Shown: positions 1 through 5,541 of the stretch, piece after piece | How the letters are laid out: every line of letters begins with the position of its first letter | Numbering within the stretch: the stretch's first letter is position 1 | Assembly (NCBI GenBank): GCA_038868255.1 | Contig: JAWCTJ010000059.1 | Location: forward strand, 1-8,446 | Origin: DRVV01 sp038868255 | GTDB lineage: Archaea; Thermoproteota; Bathyarchaeia; Bathyarchaeales; Bathycorpusculaceae | Reading direction: 5' to 3' | DNA: 8,446 nt | Translations under genes and position numbers: made by a program | The notes under the pieces: generated by a model | What the model was told of the DNA's origin: nothing | Seen by the model: the letters and a program-made list of their open reading frames with translations, nothing else | The model's database searches: none

Positions 1-165
1 GAAGCATCCTGCGTAGCTCATAACCGCAAGTTCAAGGGCTGTTGGACCCTTATCTGTTCCAAGTTCTGGCGGTAAATCTAAACATACGCTGTGGGTTCTG
101 CCGTTATCAACCATTATCACCATGTCTTTAACTAGTTTGGCTGTAGATTGAAGTTTCTGCGGCAT
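1..165 (-). CDS. OsmC/Ohr-family peroxidase, N-terminal part (runs off the left edge)
   Basis: Reading the minus strand from ATG at 165 gives 55 open codons up to the window edge. The translation begins MPQKLQSTAKLV, continues with a two-stranded hairpin (MVIMVDNGR, HSVCLDLPPELG), and ends DKGPTALELAVMSYAGCF. The stretch 'DKGPTALELAVMSYAGC' is the typical start of the long core helix of OsmC-like proteins, and the Cys at residue 54 sits where the family carries its first (peroxidatic) redox cysteine. The second conserved Cys would lie outside the window. Family members reduce organic hydroperoxides or related species with thiol or lipoyl reductants in the cytoplasm. A purine-rich stretch (GGGGGTGAGAGGAGA) just before the ATG supports this start. 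The gene follows rubrerythrin on the same strand after about 44 bases, so co-transcription is likely. Subfamily and substrate cannot be decided from this fragment. Confidence 0.85.
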   Translation of the reverse strand, partial: MPQKLQSTAKLVKDMVIMVDNGRTHSVCLDLPPELGTDKGPTALELAVMSYAGCF

Positions 166-209
166 TCTCCTCTCACCCCCTCAAATTAAACTATGCAGCA
201 TATCTCCTT

Positions 210-713
210 TTAGAATTTTTGGAATTTCTCCTTAGGTGCTCCGCACACTGGACATCGATCAGGCGCCTCGCCCTCTACAGTGTATCCACATAGCCTGCAT
301 ATGTAGATTGGCCCGATTTTGATGTCTTTTCCGCTTTCCACGGCCTGCTTGGCTTTCTGATACATGCCTGCATGGATTTTCTCTGCCTGCAGAGCCCACT
401 CCATAACCTTTTGAGCTCCCTTTTCCCCTTGCAATTTAGCCACGGCGCTATACGCCGGGTACATCTCTTCTACCTCGTGAGTTTCGCCTTCTATAGCAAT
501 CTGCAAGTTTTCAGCTGATTCTCGAATCATTCCCAAAGTGCCATAGTGGTTTTTGGCGTGGACATGCTCAGCGTAGGCTATTGCCCTAAAGAGTCTGGCA
601 ACATTTGGAAAGCCTTCCTCTTCAGCCTTCTCCGCAAAAATCAGATAACGCATGTGTGCTTGGCTTTCGCCTGCGAAGGCTTCCTCCAAATTCTTCTCAG
701 TCATTTTTCTCAT
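210..713 (-). CDS. rbr: Rubrerythrin (diiron peroxidase with C-terminal rubredoxin domain)
   Basis: A 167-residue cytoplasmic protein with a ferritin-like diiron four-helix domain (residues about 5-125) followed by a rubredoxin-like Fe(Cys)4 domain (about 133-167). Numbered from the ATG at 713, the iron ligands are E16 (in AFAGES), E49xxH52, E80xxE83 and E111xxH114. The rubredoxin cysteines are C139xxC142 and C154xxC157. All expected ligands are present and the length is normal for the short rubrerythrins. These enzymes reduce hydrogen peroxide to water using electrons from rubredoxin or NAD(P)H-linked reductases in anaerobes. An in-frame TTG at 728 would add five residues, but it overlaps the GGAGG ribosome site at 722-726. 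The ATG at 713, eight bases after GGAGG, is the better start. It is probably co-transcribed with the OsmC gene downstream and is divergent from the lrp-copB operon. Confidence 0.96.
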   Translation of the reverse strand: MRKMTEKNLEEAFAGESQAHMRYLIFAEKAEEEGFPNVARLFRAIAYAEHVHAKNHYGTLGMIRESAENLQIAIEGETHEVEEMYPAYSAVAKLQGEKGAQKVMEWALQAEKIHAGMYQKAKQAVESGKDIKIGPIYICRLCGYTVEGEAPDRCPVCGAPKEKFQKF

Positions 714-721
714 AATATTTT

Positions 722-726
722 CCTCC
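722..726 (-). promoter_or_regulatory. Shine-Dalgarno site deciding the rubrerythrin start
   Basis: GGAGG on the minus strand, eight bases before the ATG at 713. Because the in-frame TTG at 728 overlaps this motif, it is unlikely to be the initiation codon. Confidence 0.75.
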
Positions 727-763
727 AAATTTTTCCGATAACCTTATTAGTTTATCCTAACTT

Positions 764-769
764 AAAAGA
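764..769 (-). promoter_or_regulatory. Putative TATA box of the rubrerythrin-osmC operon
   Basis: The minus strand reads AACTCTTTTAAGTTAGG here. TTTTAA is an archaeal TATA-like box; a transcript starting about 26 bases downstream (near 740) would have a leader of about 27 bases containing the GGAGG site. This is inferred from spacing and base composition only. Confidence 0.35.
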
Positions 770-788
770 GTTATGTACGAATTTCGGA

Positions 789-815
789 TGAAAATATGCT
801 GGTAGATGTGAAAAT
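789..815 (+). promoter_or_regulatory. Putative promoter/operator of lrp-copB with a TGAAAAT direct repeat
   Basis: TGAAAAT occurs at 789-795 and again at 809-815, exactly 20 bases apart, about two helical turns. The first copy overlaps an A/T-rich TATA-like stretch (AAAATATG, 791-798) and the second lies close to the expected transcription start near 820. A weak ribosome site (GAAGGAT, 823-829) follows. The arrangement would suit autoregulation by the adjacent Lrp protein. This is an inference from spacing; binding is not shown. Confidence 0.35.
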
Positions 816-834
816 CGGACGAGAAGGATAAAGC

Positions 835-1263
835 ATGGTTGACAAAACAGATTTAGCTATACTGAAGCTTCTACAGGAGGACGCCAGCATGCCCTTCACA
901 GAAATTGCTAGGAGGCTTAGCGTAAGCGAGTCCACAGTGCGTAAAAGAGTGGAGAAACTTATGCGTGAGGGCGTTATAAGAAGGTTCACAGTTATAGTTG
1001 AACCCTCAAAAATAGGCTTGAAAACAATAGCCATAGTAGGAGTGGATGTAGATCCATCAAGGCTACTGGAGGTTTCCCAAAAATTATGTGAGATCCCTGA
1101 GGTGAAATACGTGGCCACATCAACCGGCGATCACATGATAATGACTGAAATATGGACAAGAGATGGAAGGGAACTCACGAGGATACTCTCCGAAAAAATC
1201 GGCAAGATAGAGGGTATAAAAAAGATTTGTCCAGCGATAATTTTGGAGAAACTTAAAGAGTAG
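835..1263 (+). CDS. Lrp/AsnC-family transcriptional regulator
   Basis: A 142-residue DNA-binding protein. Residues about 3-50 form the winged helix-turn-helix (DLAILKLLQEDASMPFTEIA, then LSVSESTVRKRVEKLMREGVI, the recognition helix). Residues about 62-140 form the ligand-binding, oligomerising RAM domain (alternating strands and helices, with TGDHMIM at about 97-103 and CPAII at 132-136). Length and layout are standard for one-domain-pair Lrp proteins, which act as dimers or octamers. It starts with ATG after a weak GAAGGAT site. The copB ATPase begins ten bases after its stop, so the two form an operon and the protein is a good candidate for a local metal-responsive or autoregulatory factor. 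It lacks the C-terminal TRASH metal-binding domain known from archaeal CopR/CopT copper regulators, so copper sensing is not established. C85, C132, H100 and the nearby methionines are possible but unproven ligands. Confidence 0.9.
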   Translation: MVDKTDLAILKLLQEDASMPFTEIARRLSVSESTVRKRVEKLMREGVIRRFTVIVEPSKIGLKTIAIVGVDVDPSRLLEVSQKLCEIPEVKYVATSTGDHMIMTEIWTRDGRELTRILSEKIGKIEGIKKICPAIILEKLKE

Positions 1264-1273
1264 GTGTAACCTG

Positions 1274-3400
1274 TTGAGCGCCCATCATCACCATGCCCAC
1301 CATGCGGAGGAGTTCAAGCGTAGATTCTGGATCTCGCTGGTGCTCACCGTCCCCATAATGGTTCTTTCTGAAATGATTCAAATGTGGTTCGGGCTTCAGT
1401 GGATCCGGATCCCCTATCAGAAGCTGCTTCTATCCTTCCTATCAATAATTCTCTACATTTACGGCGGAAAGCCCTTCCTGAAGGGCCTGTGGCAGGAGGT
1501 TAAAGCTAAACAGCCAGGCATGATGACGCTTGTTGGAACCGCGATATCCGTGGCTCTATTTTACTCCCTTGGAGCAGCATTGCTTTTCGGCGGGATGGAC
1601 TTCTTCTGGGAGCTAGCCACACTAATCGACATCATGCTTCTTGGACATTGGATTGAGGCAAAAAGCGTGCTCGGCGCGTCTATGGCCCTTGAGGAACTGG
1701 TCCGCATAATGCCTACAATCGCCCATCTGATAGTGGGTGATGAAACCGTGGATGTCCCGGTTTCACAGCTTAAGAAAGGCGATGTTGTGCTTGTGCGTCC
1801 CGGAGAGAAAATTCCCTCCGATGGGGTTGTTGTTGGAGGCGATTCCCATGTTAATGAAGCCCTCCTCACCGGAGAATCAAAACCCGTGGGCAAAAAAGCT
1901 GGAGAATGGGTTGTTGGCGGCGCCGTAAATGGAGAGGGTCTCCTTAAGGTTCGCATAGAGAAAACAGGAGAGGAAACCTATCTTTCGCAGGTCATAAGGC
2001 TCGTGGAGCAAGCTCAGCGCAGCCGGACCAGAACACAGGACCTGGCAAATAAGGCCGCTGGTCTCCTGTTCTATGTAGCCCTAGGCGCTGGCATAATCTC
2101 CTTCATGGTCTGGTCTTTCTCATCAGGCCCCTACTTCGCACTTGAAAGAGCTGTAACTGTGCTTGTCATCGCATGTCCACACGCCCTTGGCCTAGCAATA
2201 CCCCTCGTTGTGGCGCTATCCACATCCATCACCGCCAAAAACGGGATCCTCATAAGGGACAGACGCGCCTTCGAAATGCTCAGAGCAGTTAACATCGTTG
2301 TATTCGACAAGACAGGCACCTTGACCGTTGGAAAATTCGGCGTAAGCGACGTTGTCTCCTTCATTAAGGAAACTGAGCTTCTCAGGTTGGCGGCGGGCGT
2401 TGAGGTGAACTCTGAACATGCAGTGGCAAAGGCCATAGTTGAGTACGCAAAAGCAAAGGGCATAAAGATACCTAAAGCACGGGCTTTCAAGGCGTTACCT
2501 GGAAAAGGCGCCTATGGAAAGATAGGCAGAAAGGAAGTTTACGTTGGAAGCATAAACCTTCTTGAAGAGTTGAAAATTAAGGTTGATGACCCCGGGATAG
2601 CAGCACTGCAGGAGCAAGGTAAAACAGTCGTGTTCGCGGCTGTCAACGGGAAACTAGCAGGCGCCTTTGCCTTAGCCGACACTGTTAGGGCTGAGTCCCG
2701 TGAGGCTGTCAGGAAGTTGAAGGAACGCGGGTTGAAGGTTTACATGCTTACCGGGGACTCCGAGGAAGTGGCCCGATGGGTTGCACAGGAGCTCGAGATA
2801 GACAGTTACTTCGCACGTGTTCTCCCAGACCAGAAAGCTGAGAAAATAAGACTCCTGATGGAGGAAGGCCACAGGGTTGCAATGGTCGGTGACGGCGTTA
2901 ATGATGCTCCCGCCCTAGTCACCGCTGATGTTGGCATAGCCATCGGCGCCGGCACAGATGTGGCCATAGAAAGCGCGGACGTAATCCTTGTTAGGAATGA
3001 CCCGAGGGATGTGGTGAAGGCTGTAGAAATATCCTTGAAAACCTATTCGAAAATGGTGCAGAACCTCTGGTGGGCAGCGGGCTACAACATGGTGACGATA
3101 CCCATAGCCGCAGGGGTCCTATCGCCTCTAGGAGTTATGCTCCCACCAGCAGTGGGCGCCATAATAATGTCCCTTAGCACGGTTATTGTAGCCCTGAACA
3201 GTCAGACTCTTAGAAAATATGAATCTGAGGAGGTGAAGGCTTTGGCGAAGAAAACCCTTGTTACCGATCCCGTATGCAAAATGAAGATTGACCCTGAAAC
3301 GGCCTACAGCAAAATCGAATATGGAGGCCGCACAGTATACTTCTGCTCCAAAATATGCGAGGAAGAGTTCAAGAGAAACCCGAGAAAATATTTGAGATAA
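1274..3400 (+). CDS. copB: P1B-3 copper-type P-type ATPase (CopB) with C-terminal YHS/TRASH domain
   Basis: A 708-residue inner-membrane metal-exporting ATPase. The N-terminus is His-rich (H4-H7, H9, H10). Four helices (about 18-39, 50-64, 83-106, 109-128) precede the actuator domain with TGES at 199-202. Two more follow (about 262-281, 290-312), with the metal-site motif C301-P-H in the sixth. The P/N domains contain DKTGTLT (D345 phosphorylated), SEHA at 380-383, TGDS, and GDGVND at 539-544. The last helix pair carries N597-x6-YN-x4-P and MSLST (632-636). CPH, NX6YNX4P and MSXST together define the P1B-3/CopB group, linked mainly to Cu(II)/Cu(I) export. Residues about 664-708 form a YHS domain (DPVCKM, YFCSKIC) with C668-x22-C691-x3-C695, also the TRASH spacing. 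Initiation is at TTG 1274, seven bases after AGGTG (1262-1266). Oddities are the C-terminal position of YHS and Ala instead of Pro after H382. Confidence 0.95.
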   Translation: MSAHHHHAHHAEEFKRRFWISLVLTVPIMVLSEMIQMWFGLQWIRIPYQKLLLSFLSIILYIYGGKPFLKGLWQEVKAKQPGMMTLVGTAISVALFYSLGAALLFGGMDFFWELATLIDIMLLGHWIEAKSVLGASMALEELVRIMPTIAHLIVGDETVDVPVSQLKKGDVVLVRPGEKIPSDGVVVGGDSHVNEALLTGESKPVGKKAGEWVVGGAVNGEGLLKVRIEKTGEETYLSQVIRLVEQAQRSRTRTQDLANKAAGLLFYVALGAGIISFMVWSFSSGPYFALERAVTVLVIACPHALGLAIPLVVALSTSITAKNGILIRDRRAFEMLRAVNIVVFDKTGTLTVGKFGVSDVVSFIKETELLRLAAGVEVNSEHAVAKAIVEYAKAKGIKIPKARAFKALPGKGAYGKIGRKEVYVGSINLLEELKIKVDDPGIAALQEQGKTVVFAAVNGKLAGAFALADTVRAESREAVRKLKERGLKVYMLTGDSEEVARWVAQELEIDSYFARVLPDQKAEKIRLLMEEGHRVAMVGDGVNDAPALVTADVGIAIGAGTDVAIESADVILVRNDPRDVVKAVEISLKTYSKMVQNLWWAAGYNMVTIPIAAGVLSPLGVMLPPAVGAIIMSLSTVIVALNSQTLRKYESEEVKALAKKTLVTDPVCKMKIDPETAYSKIEYGGRTVYFCSKICEEEFKRNPRKYLR

Positions 3401-3417
3401 TAAATAACTTTTTAACC
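3401..3417 (+). terminator. Possible T-tract terminator after copB
   Basis: Directly after the copB stop the plus strand reads TAAATAACTTTTTAACC, with five T at 3409-3413. Short T-runs terminate archaeal RNA polymerase, and the next gene is convergent with a gap of only 11 bases, so termination must occur about here. Confidence 0.35.
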
Positions 3418-4029
3418 AAGAATTCCGTTGACGTATTCCACGAACTCTCTAACCTGATTATTTTTAGGGCTCAGCTGAAAGGCCGCGTCAACCCATTGTT
3501 TGACCAGCCATAGGAGAGCGTCATCCACCTCCTTAATTATGTACACCAAAATGCATTTTACCTCTGGCTTTCGATGCTTAAGAATCGCGAAAGAAGCTGC
3601 GGCTATTTTCAGCCTTGCGGAATCCAGCTCCACCTTCGCCTCACAAACCAGGAAAGGATCGATGAATTCGCCTATTCTGCTTCCAATTGAAACATCAAAC
3701 TCCATGGCATAGGGTTTTCCACTTTCCATAAGGCATTTTTCTCCCCAAAATATGCCCATGCAAGTTGGGATTCCAGCTTTTCTTTGAAGCAAACTGTAAA
3801 TATATTCTTCAAACGCATATGCCCTGAACTTGCCGAAGAATTGGGCGGCACCTATATCCGCCTTATTTCTTTTTATAATATCAATGAAGTCTAAGAAGTC
3901 TTCAAGCGCCAGAGTTCTCTTCCACCCTTCATAACTGGCCTGAAGAAGTTTGCCTATTGCCCTTCTTTTCTCTATGCTGCTTGAGGTGAGCTCGCTAATA
4001 TAGTCAACTGGTTTTCTTAATCTTGCCAA
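3412..4029 (-). CDS. Small PD-(D/E)XK nuclease-like protein, function unknown
   Basis: A soluble protein of 205 residues that I cannot assign to a named family. Its middle has the layout of a PD-(D/E)XK nuclease core. It shows a helix with acidic residues (AFEEYIYSLL, E74/E75), a strand with an acidic residue (AMEFDVSIG, D112), then FLVCEAKVEL, in which E130-A-K132 matches the (D/E)XK element 17 residues on. A helix (ARLKIAAASFAILKH) and a hydrophobic strand (CILVYII) follow, as in that fold. The N-terminus is helical and the C-terminus is a helix rich in charged residues. An upstream in-frame TTG at 4044 would add five residues but abuts GGAGG (4038-4042). TTG at 4029, eight bases after that site, is preferred. 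No methyltransferase, helicase or CRISPR partner is nearby, so restriction, repair or defence roles are all open. It is divergent from the CofE-like gene and convergent with copB. Confidence 0.7.
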   Translation of the reverse strand: MARLRKPVDYISELTSSSIEKRRAIGKLLQASYEGWKRTLALEDFLDFIDIIKRNKADIGAAQFFGKFRAYAFEEYIYSLLQRKAGIPTCMGIFWGEKCLMESGKPYAMEFDVSIGSRIGEFIDPFLVCEAKVELDSARLKIAAASFAILKHRKPEVKCILVYIIKEVDDALLWLVKQWVDAAFQLSPKNNQVREFVEYVNGILG

Positions 4030-4037
4030 GCATTGCG

Positions 4038-4042
4038 CCTCC
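4038..4042 (-). promoter_or_regulatory. Shine-Dalgarno site deciding the nuclease-like gene start
   Basis: GGAGG on the minus strand lies eight bases before TTG 4029. The alternative in-frame TTG at 4044 is adjacent to the motif. An ATG between them is out of frame and soon hits a stop. Confidence 0.6.
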
Positions 4043-4063
4043 AAGATATTGCTGTGGAAAGCC

Positions 4064-4072
4064 TCTATAAGG
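4064..4072. promoter_or_regulatory. Putative TATA box in the 71-base divergent gap
   Basis: TCTATAAGG on the plus strand reads CCTTATAGA on the minus strand, so either orientation resembles an archaeal TATA box. Plus-strand transcription would begin near 4094, giving the CofE-like gene (ATG 4101) an almost leaderless mRNA. Minus-strand transcription would begin near 4042, just at the GGAGG site of the nuclease-like gene. No other clear box is visible in the gap. Inferred from spacing only. Confidence 0.35.
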
Positions 4073-4100
4073 ATTCATGAGGATTCTTTAGTGATGTTTA

Positions 4101-5000
4101 ATGGCGAAGTATAAAGCGCTGGCCATCGTCACAAGCTACTGGCGTCCCGGAACCAACTATTTAAGCGAGATAGTTGCAGCCATCAGGGATAAGGTATCTG
4201 ATGGAGATTTTCTTGTAATATCTGAGAAGGCTTTGTCCATAGCTCTCGGGAGGATTATTGATGAAAGCAAAGTTAAGCCAGGGTTGAATGCAAGGTTTAT
4301 CGCTGAAGTCTGGATGCCAATCGTCTGGGGCTACATACTTGGCCCCATCTGCTGTCTAAACAGCCGTCTCATTAAGGACTTACGTGAGTATCCTCGCCAA
4401 CTTGGAAGCCGTCATAAGCAGGTTGCTCTTCAGTATAGCGGGCTACTGCAGGCGCTGATGTTCGGTTCTGAGGGCGGCATAGACGGCAGCAACCTTCCCT
4501 ACTCCTATGTCAGTCTGCCTCTGGAAGATGCGGAGGCTCTAGCTGAAAGGATACATGGAGAAATCTGGATAAAATTGGGGAAGCATGTTAATGTGATGAT
4601 TGTTGACACGGATACCACCTTCTCTTTCAGAAACTTCTATTTCACCTATCGGCCTAGGCCCATGAGGGGTATACATTCCATGGGGGGTTTTCTGGCCTAC
4701 GTTGCAGGCAGGATGTTCAGGCTTAAGAGGTGGGCAACACCGCTTGCCTTAGCCGGGTGCAAAATTTCCATCAAAGAGGCTTTGAAGGTGGCGTATTTTG
4801 CCAACCGCGTAAGAGGACATGGTGCTGGAGGAACCGTATGGGACATGGCTGAAACCTTCAACGTGGATTTGACTGGTGTAAGCTGGGAAATGCTTGAGAA
4901 CACTCCTCATAAACCCATAGTAATTGTGAGAGCAAAAGAATCCCCTATCAATGGATCCACCACACAGCGCCCCATCAATTATGCTCTTAAAATTTCCTGA
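4101..5000 (+). CDS. CofE-like protein (divergent F420-0:L-glutamate ligase family)
   Basis: A 299-residue soluble protein with the pattern of the F420 ligase domain. Residues 34-52 (DGDFLVISEKALSIALGR) match the family's 'GDvlvvtsKvvSkaeGR' strand-helix. SEGGIDGSNLP (123-133) corresponds to the 'AGIDxSN' segment, VMIVDTDTTFSFRN (165-178) to the 'isDTxgRpfR' metal/nucleotide segment, and PIVIVRA (272-278) to the C-terminal strand. CofE adds glutamates to coenzyme F420-0 with GTP. This protein differs markedly: it has an insertion around VWGYILGPICC (75-85), DTD in place of DT-x-GR, and a long GHGAGG-containing stretch (239-244). The exact reaction is therefore uncertain and no other F420 gene is visible here. 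ATG 4101 is preceded by GTGAT at 4091-4095, a modest ribosome site. It is divergent from the nuclease-like gene and ends before a hairpin. Confidence 0.75.
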   Translation: MAKYKALAIVTSYWRPGTNYLSEIVAAIRDKVSDGDFLVISEKALSIALGRIIDESKVKPGLNARFIAEVWMPIVWGYILGPICCLNSRLIKDLREYPRQLGSRHKQVALQYSGLLQALMFGSEGGIDGSNLPYSYVSLPLEDAEALAERIHGEIWIKLGKHVNVMIVDTDTTFSFRNFYFTYRPRPMRGIHSMGGFLAYVAGRMFRLKRWATPLALAGCKISIKEALKVAYFANRVRGHGAGGTVWDMAETFNVDLTGVSWEMLENTPHKPIVIVRAKESPINGSTTQRPINYALKIS

Positions 5001-5001
5001 A

Positions 5002-5039
5002 TAAAGCCTATTTGCTTCTGCCATGTTTAGGAGGCTTTA
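5002..5039. terminator. Inverted repeat between convergent genes, possible bidirectional terminator
   Basis: TAAAGCCT (5002-5009) and AGGCTTTA (5032-5039) are perfect 8-base reverse complements separated by 22 bases. They fill nearly all of the 40-base gap between the ends of the CofE-like gene and the convergent hypothetical gene. The long loop and weak T-tracts make this a modest candidate. Confidence 0.35.
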
Positions 5040-5040
5040 A

Positions 5041-5415
5041 CTAGCCTGTAGCCTGTTCCTTCAGCCATCCGGCAACTTTTCTGAACATCGGGTTTGAGGA
5101 TACGTCTATTATGGGAACGATTATTTTCTCCTTAGTCTCTATTAGGGGCTGATACTTGGGCATCATTGCATATCCCAAGAAGGTCCAGTAAACCCTCTTC
5201 TTCTCTACAAGCTCCCTTGTTGCTGTTTCAGTCGTGGCTGGAAGTGGGAAATATATGAAAACAACGCCATCTGCCCAGTAAAGCCCAGCGGTTTTGCCTC
5301 CCGCGATTATGGACGTGAACCTGGCGATTTCCTCTGGGGATGAGAAAAAGTTGCGCTCCATGATCACGATTTCCTTGAAGGGTTCAAACCTGATGTCCAC
5401 ATTATTCTCGCTCAT
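5041..5415 (-). CDS. Conserved-looking hypothetical protein, 124 residues
   Basis: I do not recognise this protein. It is soluble, without signal peptide, membrane helix or metal-binding Cys/His motif. The pattern suggests a compact alpha/beta fold. An N-terminal strand (DIRFEPFKEIVIM) leads to a helix (SPEEIARFTSIIAG), then a strand-turn-strand (TAGLYWADGVVFIYFPLPA). A charged helix follows (TETATRELVEKK), then hydrophobic strands (VYWTFLGYAMM, EKIIVPIIDV) and an amphipathic C-terminal helix (MFRKVAGWLKEQ). ATG 5415 is chosen because an in-frame stop (TGA) lies two codons upstream; M19 is an internal alternative. A TATA-like TTAATTAATAA (5460-5470) would give a leader of about 22 bases. It stands alone on its strand, convergent with the CofE-like gene and divergent from the inositol-phosphate synthase. 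Confidence 0.75.
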   Translation of the reverse strand: MSENNVDIRFEPFKEIVIMERNFFSSPEEIARFTSIIAGGKTAGLYWADGVVFIYFPLPATTETATRELVEKKRVYWTFLGYAMMPKYQPLIETKEKIIVPIIDVSSNPMFRKVAGWLKEQATG

Positions 5416-5459
5416 CCATCAACGCACTATCCTTCAAGCATTATTCTTTCGGTTTTCCC

Positions 5460-5470
5460 TTATTAATTAA
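5460..5470 (-). promoter_or_regulatory. Putative TATA box of the 124-residue hypothetical gene
   Basis: The minus strand reads TTAATTAATAAGG. With a start site about 26 bases downstream (near 5438) the leader would be about 22 bases. Composition- and spacing-based only. Confidence 0.35.
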
Positions 5471-5489
5471 TTGTTGCTGAATCGGAAAA

Positions 5490-5496
5490 GTTAAAG
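5490..5496 (+). promoter_or_regulatory. Putative TATA box of the inositol-phosphate synthase gene
   Basis: GTTAAAG following GGAAAA (BRE-like purines) on the plus strand. Transcription would start near 5518, about 25 bases before the GTG start, leaving room for the GAAGGG ribosome site at 5531-5536. Confidence 0.35.
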
Positions 5497-5541
5497 AGCA
5501 GTCCATCATAACCATTCAACAACACTATGTGAAGGGATGCA

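Noticed and set aside
546..791. Plus-strand open frame opposite the rubrerythrin start and promoter
   Set aside because: It is antisense to a conserved diiron domain and its translation has no recognisable features.
771..1118. 115-codon open frame on the minus strand opposite the lrp gene
   Set aside because: It lies wholly over a clear Lrp coding region, is Ser/Thr-rich with no motif, and is a shadow of the real frame.
1561..1956. 131-codon minus-strand open frame inside copB, and others at 2131-2490 and 2672-2872
   Set aside because: All overlap essential ATPase motifs, have low-complexity composition and no ribosome site; they are shadows.
3412..4029. Restriction-modification or CRISPR-associated system built around the nuclease-like gene
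   Set aside because: No methyltransferase, specificity subunit, Cas gene or repeat array is present within the window, so a system call is not supported.
4749..5024. Minus-strand open frame of 91 codons over the end of the CofE-like gene
   Set aside because: The plus-strand frame shows family motifs and a C-terminal strand through this region; the antisense frame shows none.
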